Source of the DNA: Antedon mediterranea | Taxonomy: Eukaryota; Echinodermata; Crinoidea; Comatulida; Antedonidae | Direction of reading: 5' to 3' | Assembly: GCF_964355755.1 (NCBI RefSeq) | Contig: NC_092676.1 | Span: forward strand, 6,988,288 to 7,052,287 | Length of the DNA stretch: 64,000 bases | Part shown: positions 1 to 12,900 of the stretch, one piece after another | How positions within the stretch are numbered: the stretch's first letter is position 1 | Layout of the letters: every line of letters begins with the position of its first letter | Notes under the pieces: generated by a model | Database searches by the model: none | What the model saw: only the letters and a program-made list of their open reading frames with translations | Told to the model about the DNA's origin: nothing | Program-made: the position numbers and the translations under genes

Positions 1-957
1 TTGGTACTAAAGCTGTTAACATGCTTACTGATAAAATCCTAGTCCTACCAAATTGGTGTGTGATGGTCAAAATAGTACCCAGCGTGGGTTGCATCTCATT
101 TGGTAGGGATTTCTGTAATTGGGGACATAAAACAAGGCTTGGGAGTATTCCATTATATGCAAAATAGTTAATTGTAGTATAGCTCTTGTTTAAAAGGAGC
201 AGATATTTTTTATCATTCATTCATCTTTTTATTTCGGAATACCATGATGACATAATATATCCATAGCCAAAAAGAAACATAATCTAAGAAATTATTGTAC
301 AGGTGACAAACAAAAAAGAATTGAGATTGTAGGAATAACAGACAAAATATATATGTTTATTGTCATTTATTATTTAAAATTAAAAATGACAATGCTGTGG
401 GTATCAGTGGCTGGATCTCAATGGAGATACAAAAATAAAAAGCGAAAAGCTAAATCAAAACGATAAAGTAAACAGCCAGAAAAGTTAGCAGAGCTTTCGG
501 GCAACACTTGCCCTTCATCAGTGCAAGTGAAGGAATTTGGATAACGTCATTTATAGTCATTTATTGTCATTTATTTATATAATTTTATATTTTCCTTTTC
601 TTGTATATTTTTTAACTATGGTTTGTGAAGTACGGTATTTATAGCATGTGGCCATTTATACTAAATATACAGTACTCAAATGCTGTGTTATGTATGAATA
701 TACAGTACTGTCTTAAAACTTTATTTTTTGGTTTTTTATATTTTTATTTTATGTAGTATTGGTTATAACAAGAAATTATGGTGATTTTTTACTTCTTGTA
801 TGTTTATGATGATCAATTTTACAATTCAGAATTTTCATATACATAATAAATAACGAAAAATAAGTAGGTATCGCTAATTTACGTACATATTTGAGAACCT
901 TAGTTAACATTTACATGTATGTATTGAAAATTTAATTACTTAATGTTTGTTTACTAG
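1..957. other. Intron of the SYTL gene, left edge
   Basis: AT-rich intronic sequence before the exon at 958. The only notable structure is the hammerhead-like core at 495-521. Confidence 0.55.
495..521 (-). ncRNA. Hammerhead-ribozyme-like core, possible Penelope-like element remnant
   Basis: On the minus strand CTGATGA is followed by A, a perfect 6-bp stem GGGCAA/TTGCCC closed by GTG, then GAAA. This is the conserved core plus stem II of a hammerhead. Such motifs occur in the terminal repeats of Penelope-like elements. Stems I and III and a NUH cleavage site could not be drawn convincingly, so activity is doubtful. Confidence 0.4.
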
Positions 958-3900
958 TTTTGAAAAAGTATCAACTACCTCCAGTACAGATGATAAAGAC
1001 GTACTAACAGAAGTACCAACTTTGACTAAAGGTAAGTTTATTTAACATAGTGTTTTAATACTGTATAAACATGTGTGTGTGAGAGTTTGTAATGCTGACA
1101 GGATATCATCATTATCTCTATGGTGGTAAAAGCAACTAAATTTTCAACTAATTATTTTCTAAATCAATGCATTTTTAATCTTACAACTTCAGTAAAGAAA
1201 ATGTGTGATTTCATGAGAGATACTCTACTAAATTGTTGTGAAGCAAATGTACAGTATAACAATGGGTATATAGCCCGCAGAACATTTGGTAGACTGCAGA
1301 TGTCATGGTCCAAAACGCGTAAACCCTGGCAAAGCGAGATGCAAACAATTCCTACTACAGTATCTTGTTGAAGTGTCATACGCACTGCTCACGTAACGGC
1401 TTTTCCACTTCACGCCCAGATCAAAACCATGCGACACCCTTCCACAAAATCACTCTCTATCTCTCTAAATAAAAAATAAGCTTTTAGTTTTAAATGTTAT
1501 TTTTTTTTGCAATCTGTGTACTCCTATTTGTGCCATTAACAATCCAAAATTCTGATTACCAATACAAAAGTACAGTGAAGCAGGACATCCCTATCAAAAT
1601 TGTGTTTTTTTTTTGGGGGGGGTTTTTTTCTCACATTGTATTGTATAATTATATTATCAAAATCGTTTGCACTGAACAGTATTATATTTGTTAATCAGGT
1701 GTAAACCATTGACTAGCGAAAGCTATTTGTTTATACCGTTTGGCCTTTGGTGAATAAATAAAGAATTAAATTAAAATATAACACTACTATTTCATTAGGG
1801 GACACATTCCTGTGAAAACGAACATAGGGGAAGTATATTTTATAACACTGTAAAGCCAACCCTATTCAAGAGAGCCTGGAAGCAGAATAGACTGTATTAA
1901 TTCTAAATGTTGGTATCCAATATGTAATTTGATATATTTTGATCTGTAAACTTAAATTTCACTTTACAGATCAAAATATATCAAATTACATATTGGATAC
2001 CAATATTTAGAATTAATAATGCATTAATTATTATGCAATACTGTATGAAAGTTGTATGTAAATGTGTGCAGGATATGTCCGCATGTGTGTGTGTATCGCA
2101 CGTGTGTGTGTATCGCACGTGTGTGTGTATCGCACGTGTGTGTGTATTGCACGTGTGAGTGTATCGCACGTGTACAAATAAACACAGAGAAACTAACAAT
2201 GTGCACTTTAGCGAATGTATTTATATGAACTTAATGTTTGAAAGTACTGTTATATTGGTTGTAATGATTGTGTAGCATGGTATATAAACATCTGGTATTC
2301 AATGTTGTATTAACATTCACACCTCGCTTTTGCATGCTTGCTAATACATGTACCAACTCAATCCATTCATGATTTTAATCATAAATTACAAAAAAAAAAG
2401 TTACAAATAAATTGTATTTCCTGTTTTATCTACTTGATAATTGTAGTATGTATGATATATGATTATGAATTCTTAATGTATTGTTATTTTGGTATCAATT
2501 TTTGTTTGTTTATAAGTATGTGATTATTTTATTGTATAGTCTGTCTTTGTGTAGTTTATATTAGTAGCCATTAAAATGAATTAATAATTTAAAAATTCAA
2601 TATAACATAGACTTCTGCAGAATTATGTTTTACACAGTGGACACAAACTAAAGCTTTGTAACGTTGCAGAAATGCTCTTTTATTTTTCTGTGTTTTAAAA
2701 TGTTACAGTTCCGTTATTGGTAGGTTTATTTAGGCCTTCAATCAGGAAGTATTATGCATTTTGTTAACACCTATCCTTGATAAATGTTATCTTTACCAGC
2801 ATCTAAGCCCCTCCCTTTTATGCCTAAGCTCTTCTATGAGTGTACATTTTAACACTGTATTTTAAATTTTTTTTTAATAGGCCTACTTGGAGTATTACTG
2901 TATATATAGTTCATATCATTTTTTAGGCAACCTTGAAAATACAATAATAGGCAGGCCTAGTTTTTTTATACCGTCGTTATTATTTTCATTAAATTGTTAG
3001 TATTTTTTAAAATAGTATTTCAGGTTTGTTTCCTTATCTGTTTTTGTGTACAGGCCTGTTACTGTATGTTTTTTCGTAGTTCCTAGTAGTAGCCAAAAAT
3101 TGGTATTTATTTGATTCTTACTGTCATTATGAATCAATATTAGTTGCATAATAAAATTATATTTTAGGTTTCAAACCCCTTTTTATTTGTGTAGTTTCCA
3201 AAAAATATGTATTTTATATCAAAAGTATTTTTTTATTGGTTTAGTACAGCATTGATATTAATAGAAGCATGGAGATAATATCTACATAAATAGCAGGTTA
3301 TTGATAATAGGATGTATATTGGACAATAAAATTCAATGCAATTAATAAAAGAATAAAAATACAGTATTATAAATTAAACTATAAAATAATAAGTAATTTT
3401 AATAATCGTAAGAAAATACAATTTTTATTTTATGGTTCATTCTTGTGACCTATATTATTTTGTAATGGAAATTTACTGAAAATAGATGAATTTGTTTGTT
3501 TTTGCATGAAATGATGTTGCAGCAATTAATTATTGGCATAAAGCTATAGAAGAATTATGAACTAAAATTATTATTTAACCTCCGACCTCAATGTCCCTAA
3601 AACCACACCTTTCAAATTTGAATATATTACACAGTATGATGGCCATATAAAATTATTGTCTAGGAAGCGGACATATAATATCTGAAATAAATATTTATTA
3701 CTTACGCTATAAAACGCTTTATATTCGGTCTGCTTGATAGATTTAATATACACTAACTGTAAAATGGTCATCTTCGGCAATTTGGTTTTTGAATTTGCAG
3801 TATTATATTTTGATTAGTGTCATAGTAATAAACACAAGAAATGAAAAGCAGTTTGTATAATTATCAATTCTAGGATAATTTCTCTTGCATAATCAATTGC

Positions 3901-6900
3901 CTATGAATAATATTATGAATATATTATGTTATTTTTTTTTCTCCTGTTCAATTCTCAGATGACGAGTTTCATAATTATCAAAGTACCCATTTGAAATCAT
4001 TCAGCCATCAGAAGATTTGTACACCAGGACACGAAACTCCACCAAAAATGTCCTTAAGTTCTCCAAAATCAGTTAACCCTTCTTCAAAATCTGTTAATCC
4101 CTCCTCTAACTTAGTTAATCCCTCCTCCTCAAACTTAGTTAATCCCTCCTCAAAATTACGTAGCCCATCTTCCAAATTAAGTGTTCGTTCTAATACTTCC
4201 ACGTTGTCATCTAACCATTCATACGCATCTTCCTTTAGATCACAACCCATTAAATCATCTTGCATAAATCCACCACTAACTTCATTAACTAATGTAGTCT
4301 GCAGTGACACAGCATCACCTCTTTTGTCTAACAAATCTAAGCATAGAAATCATGGTGAAAGGGATAATAATCATTTGGGAAAGCATGTTGCATCATTACC
4401 ACGCTATAAAACCAGTTTGGAGTTCACTCCTTTTGTTCCTCTTGAGGAAGACGTGTATGTAAGCGCCATCCACATATTCCCAGAGGAAAAAGCGTTTGAG
4501 AGGACCGAAAGTATGGATGAAAGTTTGGGATATGTAAGTGATGTTGAATCACTGTCAGGACATTCTGGAAAAGAATTGCCAGTTGTTAGTAAAGATTTAG
4601 CAGTATATTCTTCTATTGATTCTGACAGTTCAGTTAGATATAAAAGAAATTCAAAGATTGATAGATTGGAACTAATTCCAGAACAAATGCAAAGACATGA
4701 TAAAGGTAGTTCTGGTTCTAGTATCATGTACAGCTCTCAAAGCAAAAATAGTAAGAGTAAAAATCTTGGAAAAGTATCCAATGAGTGTACTGTTTCTGAA
4801 ATAGACAATAATACTGTTGATTATCAACAATTTGGCTTAACCGCAAGACAAAGCGGCGGCTTGCGTTTGTCAAAGGGAAGTGCTTTTAATTATGTAGTCA
4901 AAAACAAGTATCGGCATGTTAATTCAAGATTTGCTAGCGAACATTTAAGAAGAAATGATTTGATGAATAGAAATATGGATAACAGCAGTGAAAAATTCAT
5001 TCCTATTTCAGCCACATCAAGAAGTGGTGAAGAGGATCCAAATGTTGACTCGTCATACAGTGATACTGAGGTTGAACAGCTCTGTTGTGAATCTCCATCT
5101 TCAAGTAAGAAGTTACCAACTTTTAAAACCAATCAAGGAGATTCAAGAAGTAGATTAACTCTTGATATTGAACGTGCAAATCAACGAAGATCTGGTTTTG
5201 ATCGTAAAGAAATTATTGATGAAAACAGTAAAACAGCTGGTGGTAGCAATAGAAAGAAATTTTCATTGAAGGGTAAAGCAAAACAGAAGTTTGATAGTTT
5301 AAAAAAGAAGTTCACTTTCAAACAAGAGAACTCTCCAGAAGATTGCCATACTACAAGTGATACTGAAGATCTCAATTTAAGTGCCGTCTCTTCAGATGAA
5401 GAGGAATATCTGCTAGATTTGACATTGGACCCTGACATCCGTTCTGCTTCACCGACATACAAGGAAACAATGTTTGATGCGAAATTGAAAACCAACCAGG
5501 CTTTAGTCACAAGCCTCATAGAACAATATTCAAACCCTTCTCTCAGCAGACCGTCAAGCATTTGCTTTACTAACTCATCTTCCGATAGCGAGGACTCGCG
5601 TGCTGAGGATGTTAGAGAGTTTGAAGAAATTGAAGCGCGTTTTAACTCAACCACATATTATAATGAGAGTTCTTCTGATGAAGATGTTCCTGATATGCGG
5701 AATAAAAGAAACCGAAAATCAGAAGAGTCGAAGGTCAAATATTTGCCTGTGGTTGAATCAGGCAATTCAGATGTTTGTCCCGAGTCATTGTTGTTAAAAA
5801 TGACAACACAACGCTTTCAAGAGATTGCGAAAGATTCTTCTGAATCGGACATGGATCTTGATGACGATAAGCAACCAGTTATTTTGCATTATTCGTTAAG
5901 GGCTGAAGCGATGGATTCTGAAAGTGAACTATCAGTTATTTTGGAACAAACAGAGGACAGTGATAGCGATGAAAGCGTACATATATGATATTACTATAAA
6001 CTGTACAAAACCATGCCCCACATTACTGATCACTATGATTAGATTCATATAAATGGAGTAAGCCCACCATCTTGTCACAAAAATAATTTAATTAAACAAA
6101 AAAGTTAGAATAGTTTCCAAAGAACAAATTTCCCCAAATCACAGTGCTTCATTTAATATTAGCAATACCATGGCCTTCCATGTCCAAGCCTATACTCTAC
6201 TGTATGTTCAAGTGAGTGATCTTGCCGTATGTAATATTTCTGCTCGGATATCACTAATGAGGGAACATGGTGTGCAGACAATCCTTTTTTTGGCGCTTAC
6301 TGAAATAGCAGAATAATTAAGTAGCAACTACTTTGTATAATATTTGGCCGAAATACATGGACAGAAAGGCATACTGAGGGCTTCCTACCTACTGTCAGAA
6401 GGCCTAGTGATCCTACCCACTGTCAGAAGGCTTAGGGACCATACCCACTTTCAGAAGGCCTAGGAACTATACCCATTGTCAAAAGGCCTAGGGACCATAC
6501 CCACTGTCAGAAGGCCTAGGGACCATACACACTGTCAGAAGGCCTAGGGACCATACCCACTGTCAGAAGGCCTAGCGACCATACCCACTGTCAGAAGGCC
6601 TAGGGACCATACCCACTGTCAGAAGGCCTAGGGACCATACCCACTGTCAGAAGGCCTAGGGACCATACACACTGTCAGAAGGCCTAGTGACCCTACCCAC
6701 TGTCAGAAGGCCTAGGGACCATACCCACTGTCAGAAGGCCTAGGGACCATACCCACTCAGTGCACTGTCAGAAGGCCTAGTCACCCTACCCACTGTCAGA
6801 AGGCCTATTGACCCTACCCACTGTCAGAAGGCCTATGGACCATACCCACTGTCAGAAGGCCTAGGGACTGATAACTAACAGTAACTAAAGTAGATGTTTG

Positions 6901-9900
6901 GACTCGCATATTTTCAGGTGCTCTGTTTATAAGGAATGTTTTCCAGCAGAATATATTTTGATATTAAAATGAAATTTCTTATATTTCCAATCATGAAAAC
7001 ATAGTTTTTAAAATATTTTAATTGAAAAATTGAATTGAAGCAAAAACAATTTTAAATGTTATTGAAGCAAAAACAATTTTAAATGTTATTGGTGACTTCC
7101 TTCCTTTCTTGTTAAAAACACATTAGAAGTAGTCATTGGTGTGGTTCACACAGTCTACACAAATTGTCCATAAACATGTCTGCCAGTAATTAAAATACAA
7201 ACTAATAATATGACACCTTTATTTCTAGTATAGAGTATTTATTTGTACATAGATCTAGTTATATTAAAAGGTTTTCCATTAATTAATATTGGTATCTATC
7301 TGTTGTGTTCTTGTTTTGCCCATTATAAGCCTTTGATATTTATATGTATTCTATATTTATATATTTCTATTGTGTTCAAATGTTTTGTTTTAATTAAATG
7401 TCTATCAAGGTTAATTTGTTTGTGGTTTTTGTGTATGGTAATGGTATGGTACAATTGTTTCACATTCCATGTCAATCGTTTGTGGAAATGTCTGTCTTGT
7501 GCACGTCTTCGTATCCAGAGTCTGCCAATATCCTTTATTAAACACTTAATATTCCTGATATAGATGGCCAACGACTCCCATGATATTCTTGCTGAAGAAG
7601 AATTTGATGAACCGTTTGCAGACCAAGATCATTATGAAGATATTCTAGAAGATCCTGATGATCTTCCTTCTCTTCCTCCACCAATGCCTCCTCCAGTTTC
7701 TTCATCTCCAGACTTAAAAGAACCAATTGTTGTTGATTTAAATGATAATGAAACGTCTAACTTCTTTCCTAAAACTCCACTAATATCGGAATCACCCTTG
7801 AAATCTATAACTAAAACCTTAAGTTTCTTGCCAAGCTTTTTGCGCCCTGGATCAGACTCACCACCACCACCTAATGAATCTCCACAAGATGTGGAACTTC
7901 AATTGGAATCAAATGGTTTCGAAAATGAAAATCCCTCTGAACTAACTGACGATAATGATTTAAATTATTATGAAGATAAAATTGAACCGTATCCAGAGGA
8001 TAATGGTTATGAACCAGAATACCTCCCTGATACTCCAGAACCAGAAGTTGATCATCTAGAAGTGAATCCGGAAGCATTTACTCGTTCTAAATCTGTCACA
8101 TTTGCAGATGATGTTGAAAATCTAGAAGAGAAAAATTCAACTCCATTATTCTCAATTTTTGGCTCAATACATCGTAGATTATCTGACACACTAAAACCTC
8201 TTCTGTCACCAAAAGAAGAAACAATTTCAGAACCTTTTGAAAGGGATGAAAGTGATGCACCGGAAGATGATCAATGGCAAAATCAACAATATATTTTAAA
8301 TGAAGAAGAAATTGAGATTCACGAAACCGATATCGATTCCAATGAAGTTCCAATATCTTTAACTCCAGAGCTTGAGGAAATTCCTCCAGAGCCTGATGCT
8401 CCTCATGTAGAGATAGAGGATCATCTTTCAGAGAAGGAAGAACTTCCTCATGAACTGGAAGAATTTCCTCTTGAACTTGAAGAACAATTAGATTTTGAAA
8501 CTAACAATCTGGTAGAATTGGAAAATAACCAGGAAGCTTTAGATATAGATTCTTCTTATGTAGAAACTCTTGGTGAACCATTGGAAAATGTAGATAATTT
8601 TAACACTGATGACATTGGGGTAATAGAACAGCCCGAGGCTGATGAACAGCCAGCATCTCTTAAAGATAGTATTCCCTTCTCATTGGGTGCGTTCTCTAGT
8701 TTTCGTATGCCTGGGTCAAATGATGCTAATAAAAATAATGTTGATGAGGTCATTGAAGGTCAAGAGCCTAATGAAAATTCTTCCTTTTCTTTTGGTGGGT
8801 TCTCTAAATTAAAAATGCCTGTCCTGAGTTCTTCTACGGAAGCCAATGGCAACCAAGAATCACCTGCTTCTGCAAATTCGTCCTTTTCCTTCGGTGGCTT
8901 TTCTAATTTTCGAATGCCAGGGTCAAATGATATTTCTACATCTGACCCCAATGATGGGCAAGAACCTCCTGTAGAGAATTCATCATTTTCCTTCGGAATC
9001 TCAGGATTTCGTGACCTTGTACCCATCATTCCTTTACCGGCATTTCCCAATTCTGAATTCGTGGAAGAGGATGTAGAGGTGGAGACAGAAAGAGGTACAT
9101 TTTACACCCATTTCCATGCATGTTTTTAATAGTTTTAGATTCACTTTTTAATATTTCAGTTTATCAGATGTGATTTTAATCCAATCTTGATATACACCCT
9201 TCCTTTACTTGCTTGTAAATGTTAATTTAAGAAAAGCTTTTTGTGGCTGCATGCAGTATTTAACTGGGTTTGTTGTTAAAGTTGTATATGTATTTTATTT
9301 TTATACTTTGTATTTGGTTATATAAGGTATAGTAACTGTATTATTTTAAAGTTTCATATGTAAATAAAATTACATGCTAATTCAGATAGCAATGTTATAA
9401 TTTTGTTTGCATGGTTTTTTTATTCCAATCCTTCCATTGAAGTAATGAAAGGTAAAGAGAATATATAAACACATTTCTATTCGCTTGGCTGACTTCAAAT
9501 CTCAACACTGTCTACTTGTTCTCTCAAAAATTAAATTTTTTTATATTTTAATTCATCACGAAAAGTGATGGTAAATTAATTTCATAACAAATTTGAGTAA
9601 ATATCTTAATTAATTAATTTCTAATCTTATCGTCGTTATTGTAGTTACTGATGGAAGTGAAGAACCAATATCAATACCAGAAGTTTCTATACAAGAGGTT
9701 GGTGATCTATTTGGTAGTTGTGACATTGAAGCCGTTGCTAATGTTTAGTAAAAATATCTGCAAAAATGTTAGACCTCTGCAACTTTGCTAATATTTAATT
9801 AAGACCTCTGTATATTCTCTTATTTATCAAGACCTCTGCAACTATGCTATTTATTTAATCAAGAGCTCTGCAACTATGCTATTTATTTAATCAAGAGCTC

Positions 9901-12900
9901 TGCAACTATGCTATTTATTTAATCAAGAGCTCTGCAACTATGCTATTTATTTAATCAAGAGCTCTGCAACTATGCTGCTAGACCTTTGCAAATATGTTAG
10001 ACCTCTGCAACTACGCTAATTTTATTTAATTAAGACCTCTGAACTTTTCTCTTATTTATCAAGACCTCTGAAACTATGTTATTATTTATCAAGACCTCTG
10101 AAACTATGTTATTATTTATCAAGACCTCTGAAACTATGTTATTATTTATCAAGACCTCTGCATCTATGCCAGACCTTTGCAAATATGTTAGATCTCTGCA
10201 ACTTTGCTAATATTTAATTAAGACCCTGTTAAAAGGGGTTTGCGCAAAAGGGTTCGCCGGAAGCCTAAAAAAATCCCCTGGCCACGGCTCCTGCTGCAAC
10301 TACGCTATTATTTAATTTAGACCTCTAAAACTATGCTATAATTTTATCAAGCCCACATAATGTTCTCATGTGGGAGGTTCAAATTGCTGGTTGTAAATTG
10401 TTCCTCTGCTTGTTCATCATATTTTGGTTATTTTAGGATATTTAATGGATCATTTTTGCTTAGCAACATTGTATTAGGGCGCAATATAAGACTATCATAT
10501 TAATTTTTTTTTTTCTTATAGGTCCAAAACTTGGATATAGACACCAATGGTTCCCTCCTAGCTACCAGTGGTCTCCTGTCATCTGACAGATTTGGGGTAT
10601 GTTTTCAATTGTGAATTTCAGTATTTTTTTCCCACTGTTTTAGCGAGATTGTTTTTCATCATTTATTGATTATATTATTATTTATTAATTGATGATAATG
10701 TTTAGATAGATATAAAAGATATCGGATATCAATATTTTGTTAACTTGACTAAAATATGTAGATTTGATAACATTCTTTTGTGAGTTTATGGTTTTTTGTT
10801 TGTATTTGTTTATTTTTCTTTGAAAATATTTTTTGTTAATTGTCATGGTTTAAATGAATAGCAAGATGAAGAGAATGAAGCAGAAAATAAAGAGATTCTT
10901 GACAAAGAGGACGGAGAAGCGGTTGAAGCTCGTGAAGAAGATACGCTTGAACATCAAAGAATTGATCTTGTGGGAAGCGAAGAAGTACAAGTTGATCCTC
11001 TTAATCAATCGCTCGAAAATGATAATCTCAACAAAACGGATATTAACATTTCTGTAACCGCCCCAGAGGACGTACCAGAAATCCCACCACCGTTAGAAAC
11101 CGAAATACCTGCAGAAATCACTGCCGAAACCCCACCGCCATTTAACACCGCCGTCGAATCACCAAAAACCGAGGAAAAGGGCTTTAAAAAACAGACGTCA
11201 TCTGGTGACGTGCCAAAGCGTTATGTGAAGAGTGATTTGTCGAAGGTATACATGGTGAATTATGGGTTGGATATGCTAAACAGTAGATCTGCTTGCGTTA
11301 ACAATATATTATCAGTTTCTTCTGGGTTCTCAATAGCTACATTGCACTATTATATAATACTGTATGTTGGTTTGTGGCGGATTCTGAACTCTAGATCTTT
11401 TCATCACTTTCTTTTTTCAATTTCCTACAGTAATCTTGTATACACTGTACTATAATATGTACTTTTCTTATTTAATAATAATATCCTGATATCTTTAATA
11501 ACATGTTGTTTCTTTATGGTTTTCTAAATTACTGGTAGATCATAGATTGACAAGTAAAATAGCTTTATTTTGAATAAAAATAGTCAAACATGAGTGTGTG
11601 TCTTAAACTGTGTAACTTTTACATTAATAATCTTTCAATATCATTATTATCAATATCATTATTATCAATATCATCATTATCAATATCATCTTAATCATTG
11701 TTAATTACATAATTAGAGTAATCATAGTATATTGATCTTCTCTTGCTTTCATTCACTTTGTCTACAGATTAGATTTTAATTACATAGTAATAATTAAATA
11801 ATAATGTAAATGTAATACAGAACAATGTTTGCAGTGTTTATTTTAGCAAAAACTTTTATCATGATATGGCCATATATGGACATGATGATGTCATATCACT
11901 ACCATATTTTCCATATCACACTTGTTTGTAAAACTAGTTTAATAGTGTAGACAGAGCCTAATTATTTACCAAGTTGGAGTAGTTATTTGTTGATGTTTGC
12001 ACTTCCCCGCATCATAAACAAATACCTTTGAACTTGTAGGCCTACATGCTGCTCATTTAAAATGAGAATAAAATTATTTTTTTTAATTGATTTGTTGACC
12101 ATTTTAAGATAAACTTTCAATTTTGTTCAAATGCATAGGAAGGTGATATTGCAGTTTGATTAAGCAATGATTAAAAAACTGTATAGTTTTAATTACATTA
12201 TAATATTTTTATTAATATATTGGTAGAGGTATATTGATCACAACTAGCATGTAATACACTCAATATTATATATAAATACCACAGGCATATAGACACTTTG
12301 AGATGAGTGTATATATTTGGTGTTGGGGAATGTTTAACTAAGATCGTATCTGGTGATACCTTATTAATATGTGTCATTTTCTTTTACAAATTTACATAAT
12401 AAATAATATTCATACAAAGGTTACCAATTATATAATTTTTTATTTGAATTTCACGCTTCAATTTTGTTGTTGCAAAAGAAATTATTGTTTTTTTTTTTTA
12501 CTAATTTTGGTTGTAAAATGTATGCATAGTATTTTTAAATGGATGGATCTAATCTAAACATTTTTTCTAGTTTTATGATATTTGTGTATAATAATAGATA
12601 GACATAAAATTGTATTATTGTGAAGGATTATAAAAGTGGGCAGTGTTTTATGGAGTTAAGCAAATTGTAATTTGAGTTATAAATCTGTACTAATTTATAC
12701 TATATGGGATTTTACAGGGGAGCTCATCCAGCTTGACAAGTTTATACAGTGCTAGTGGAGAGGCCTATGGCAAAATACCTATCACAGGAGACGTACAGTT
12801 TGGCCTTTCATACAACCACAAGCTCACCCAGTTCTCCATCAATGTTGTTGCGTGCCGAGACCTTGCCCCAGTGGATACAAAAAAGAACAAATCTGATCCG

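Larger units (their letters stand above)
1032..3958. other. SYTL intron with repeats
   Basis: The flanking exons join in frame without any exon here. It holds a LINE-like 3' tail near 1700-1775 (ending AATAAATAAAGAATTAAAT), a fragment of the CTATTAAGGGG repeat (about 1793-1880), the 1896-2017 hairpin and a CACGTGTGTG array. Confidence 0.6.

Noticed and set aside
1981-2206. Two overlapping His/Thr-rich minus-strand frames
   Set aside because: They are translations of the CACGTGTGTG repeat and the hairpin arm.
4008-5654. Several minus-strand frames opposite the giant SYTL exon
   Set aside because: They are shadows of the plus-strand coding frame, which alone joins its neighbours in phase.
6385-6868. 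CRISPR-like array of 28-base repeats
   Set aside because: Repeats are contiguous with no unique spacers, and the setting is a eukaryotic intron; it is a minisatellite.
7243-7563. 106-codon frame just upstream of the 7564 exon
   Set aside because: The T-rich intron yields a Leu/Ile/Cys-rich translation; the real coding frame starts after the acceptor at 7563.
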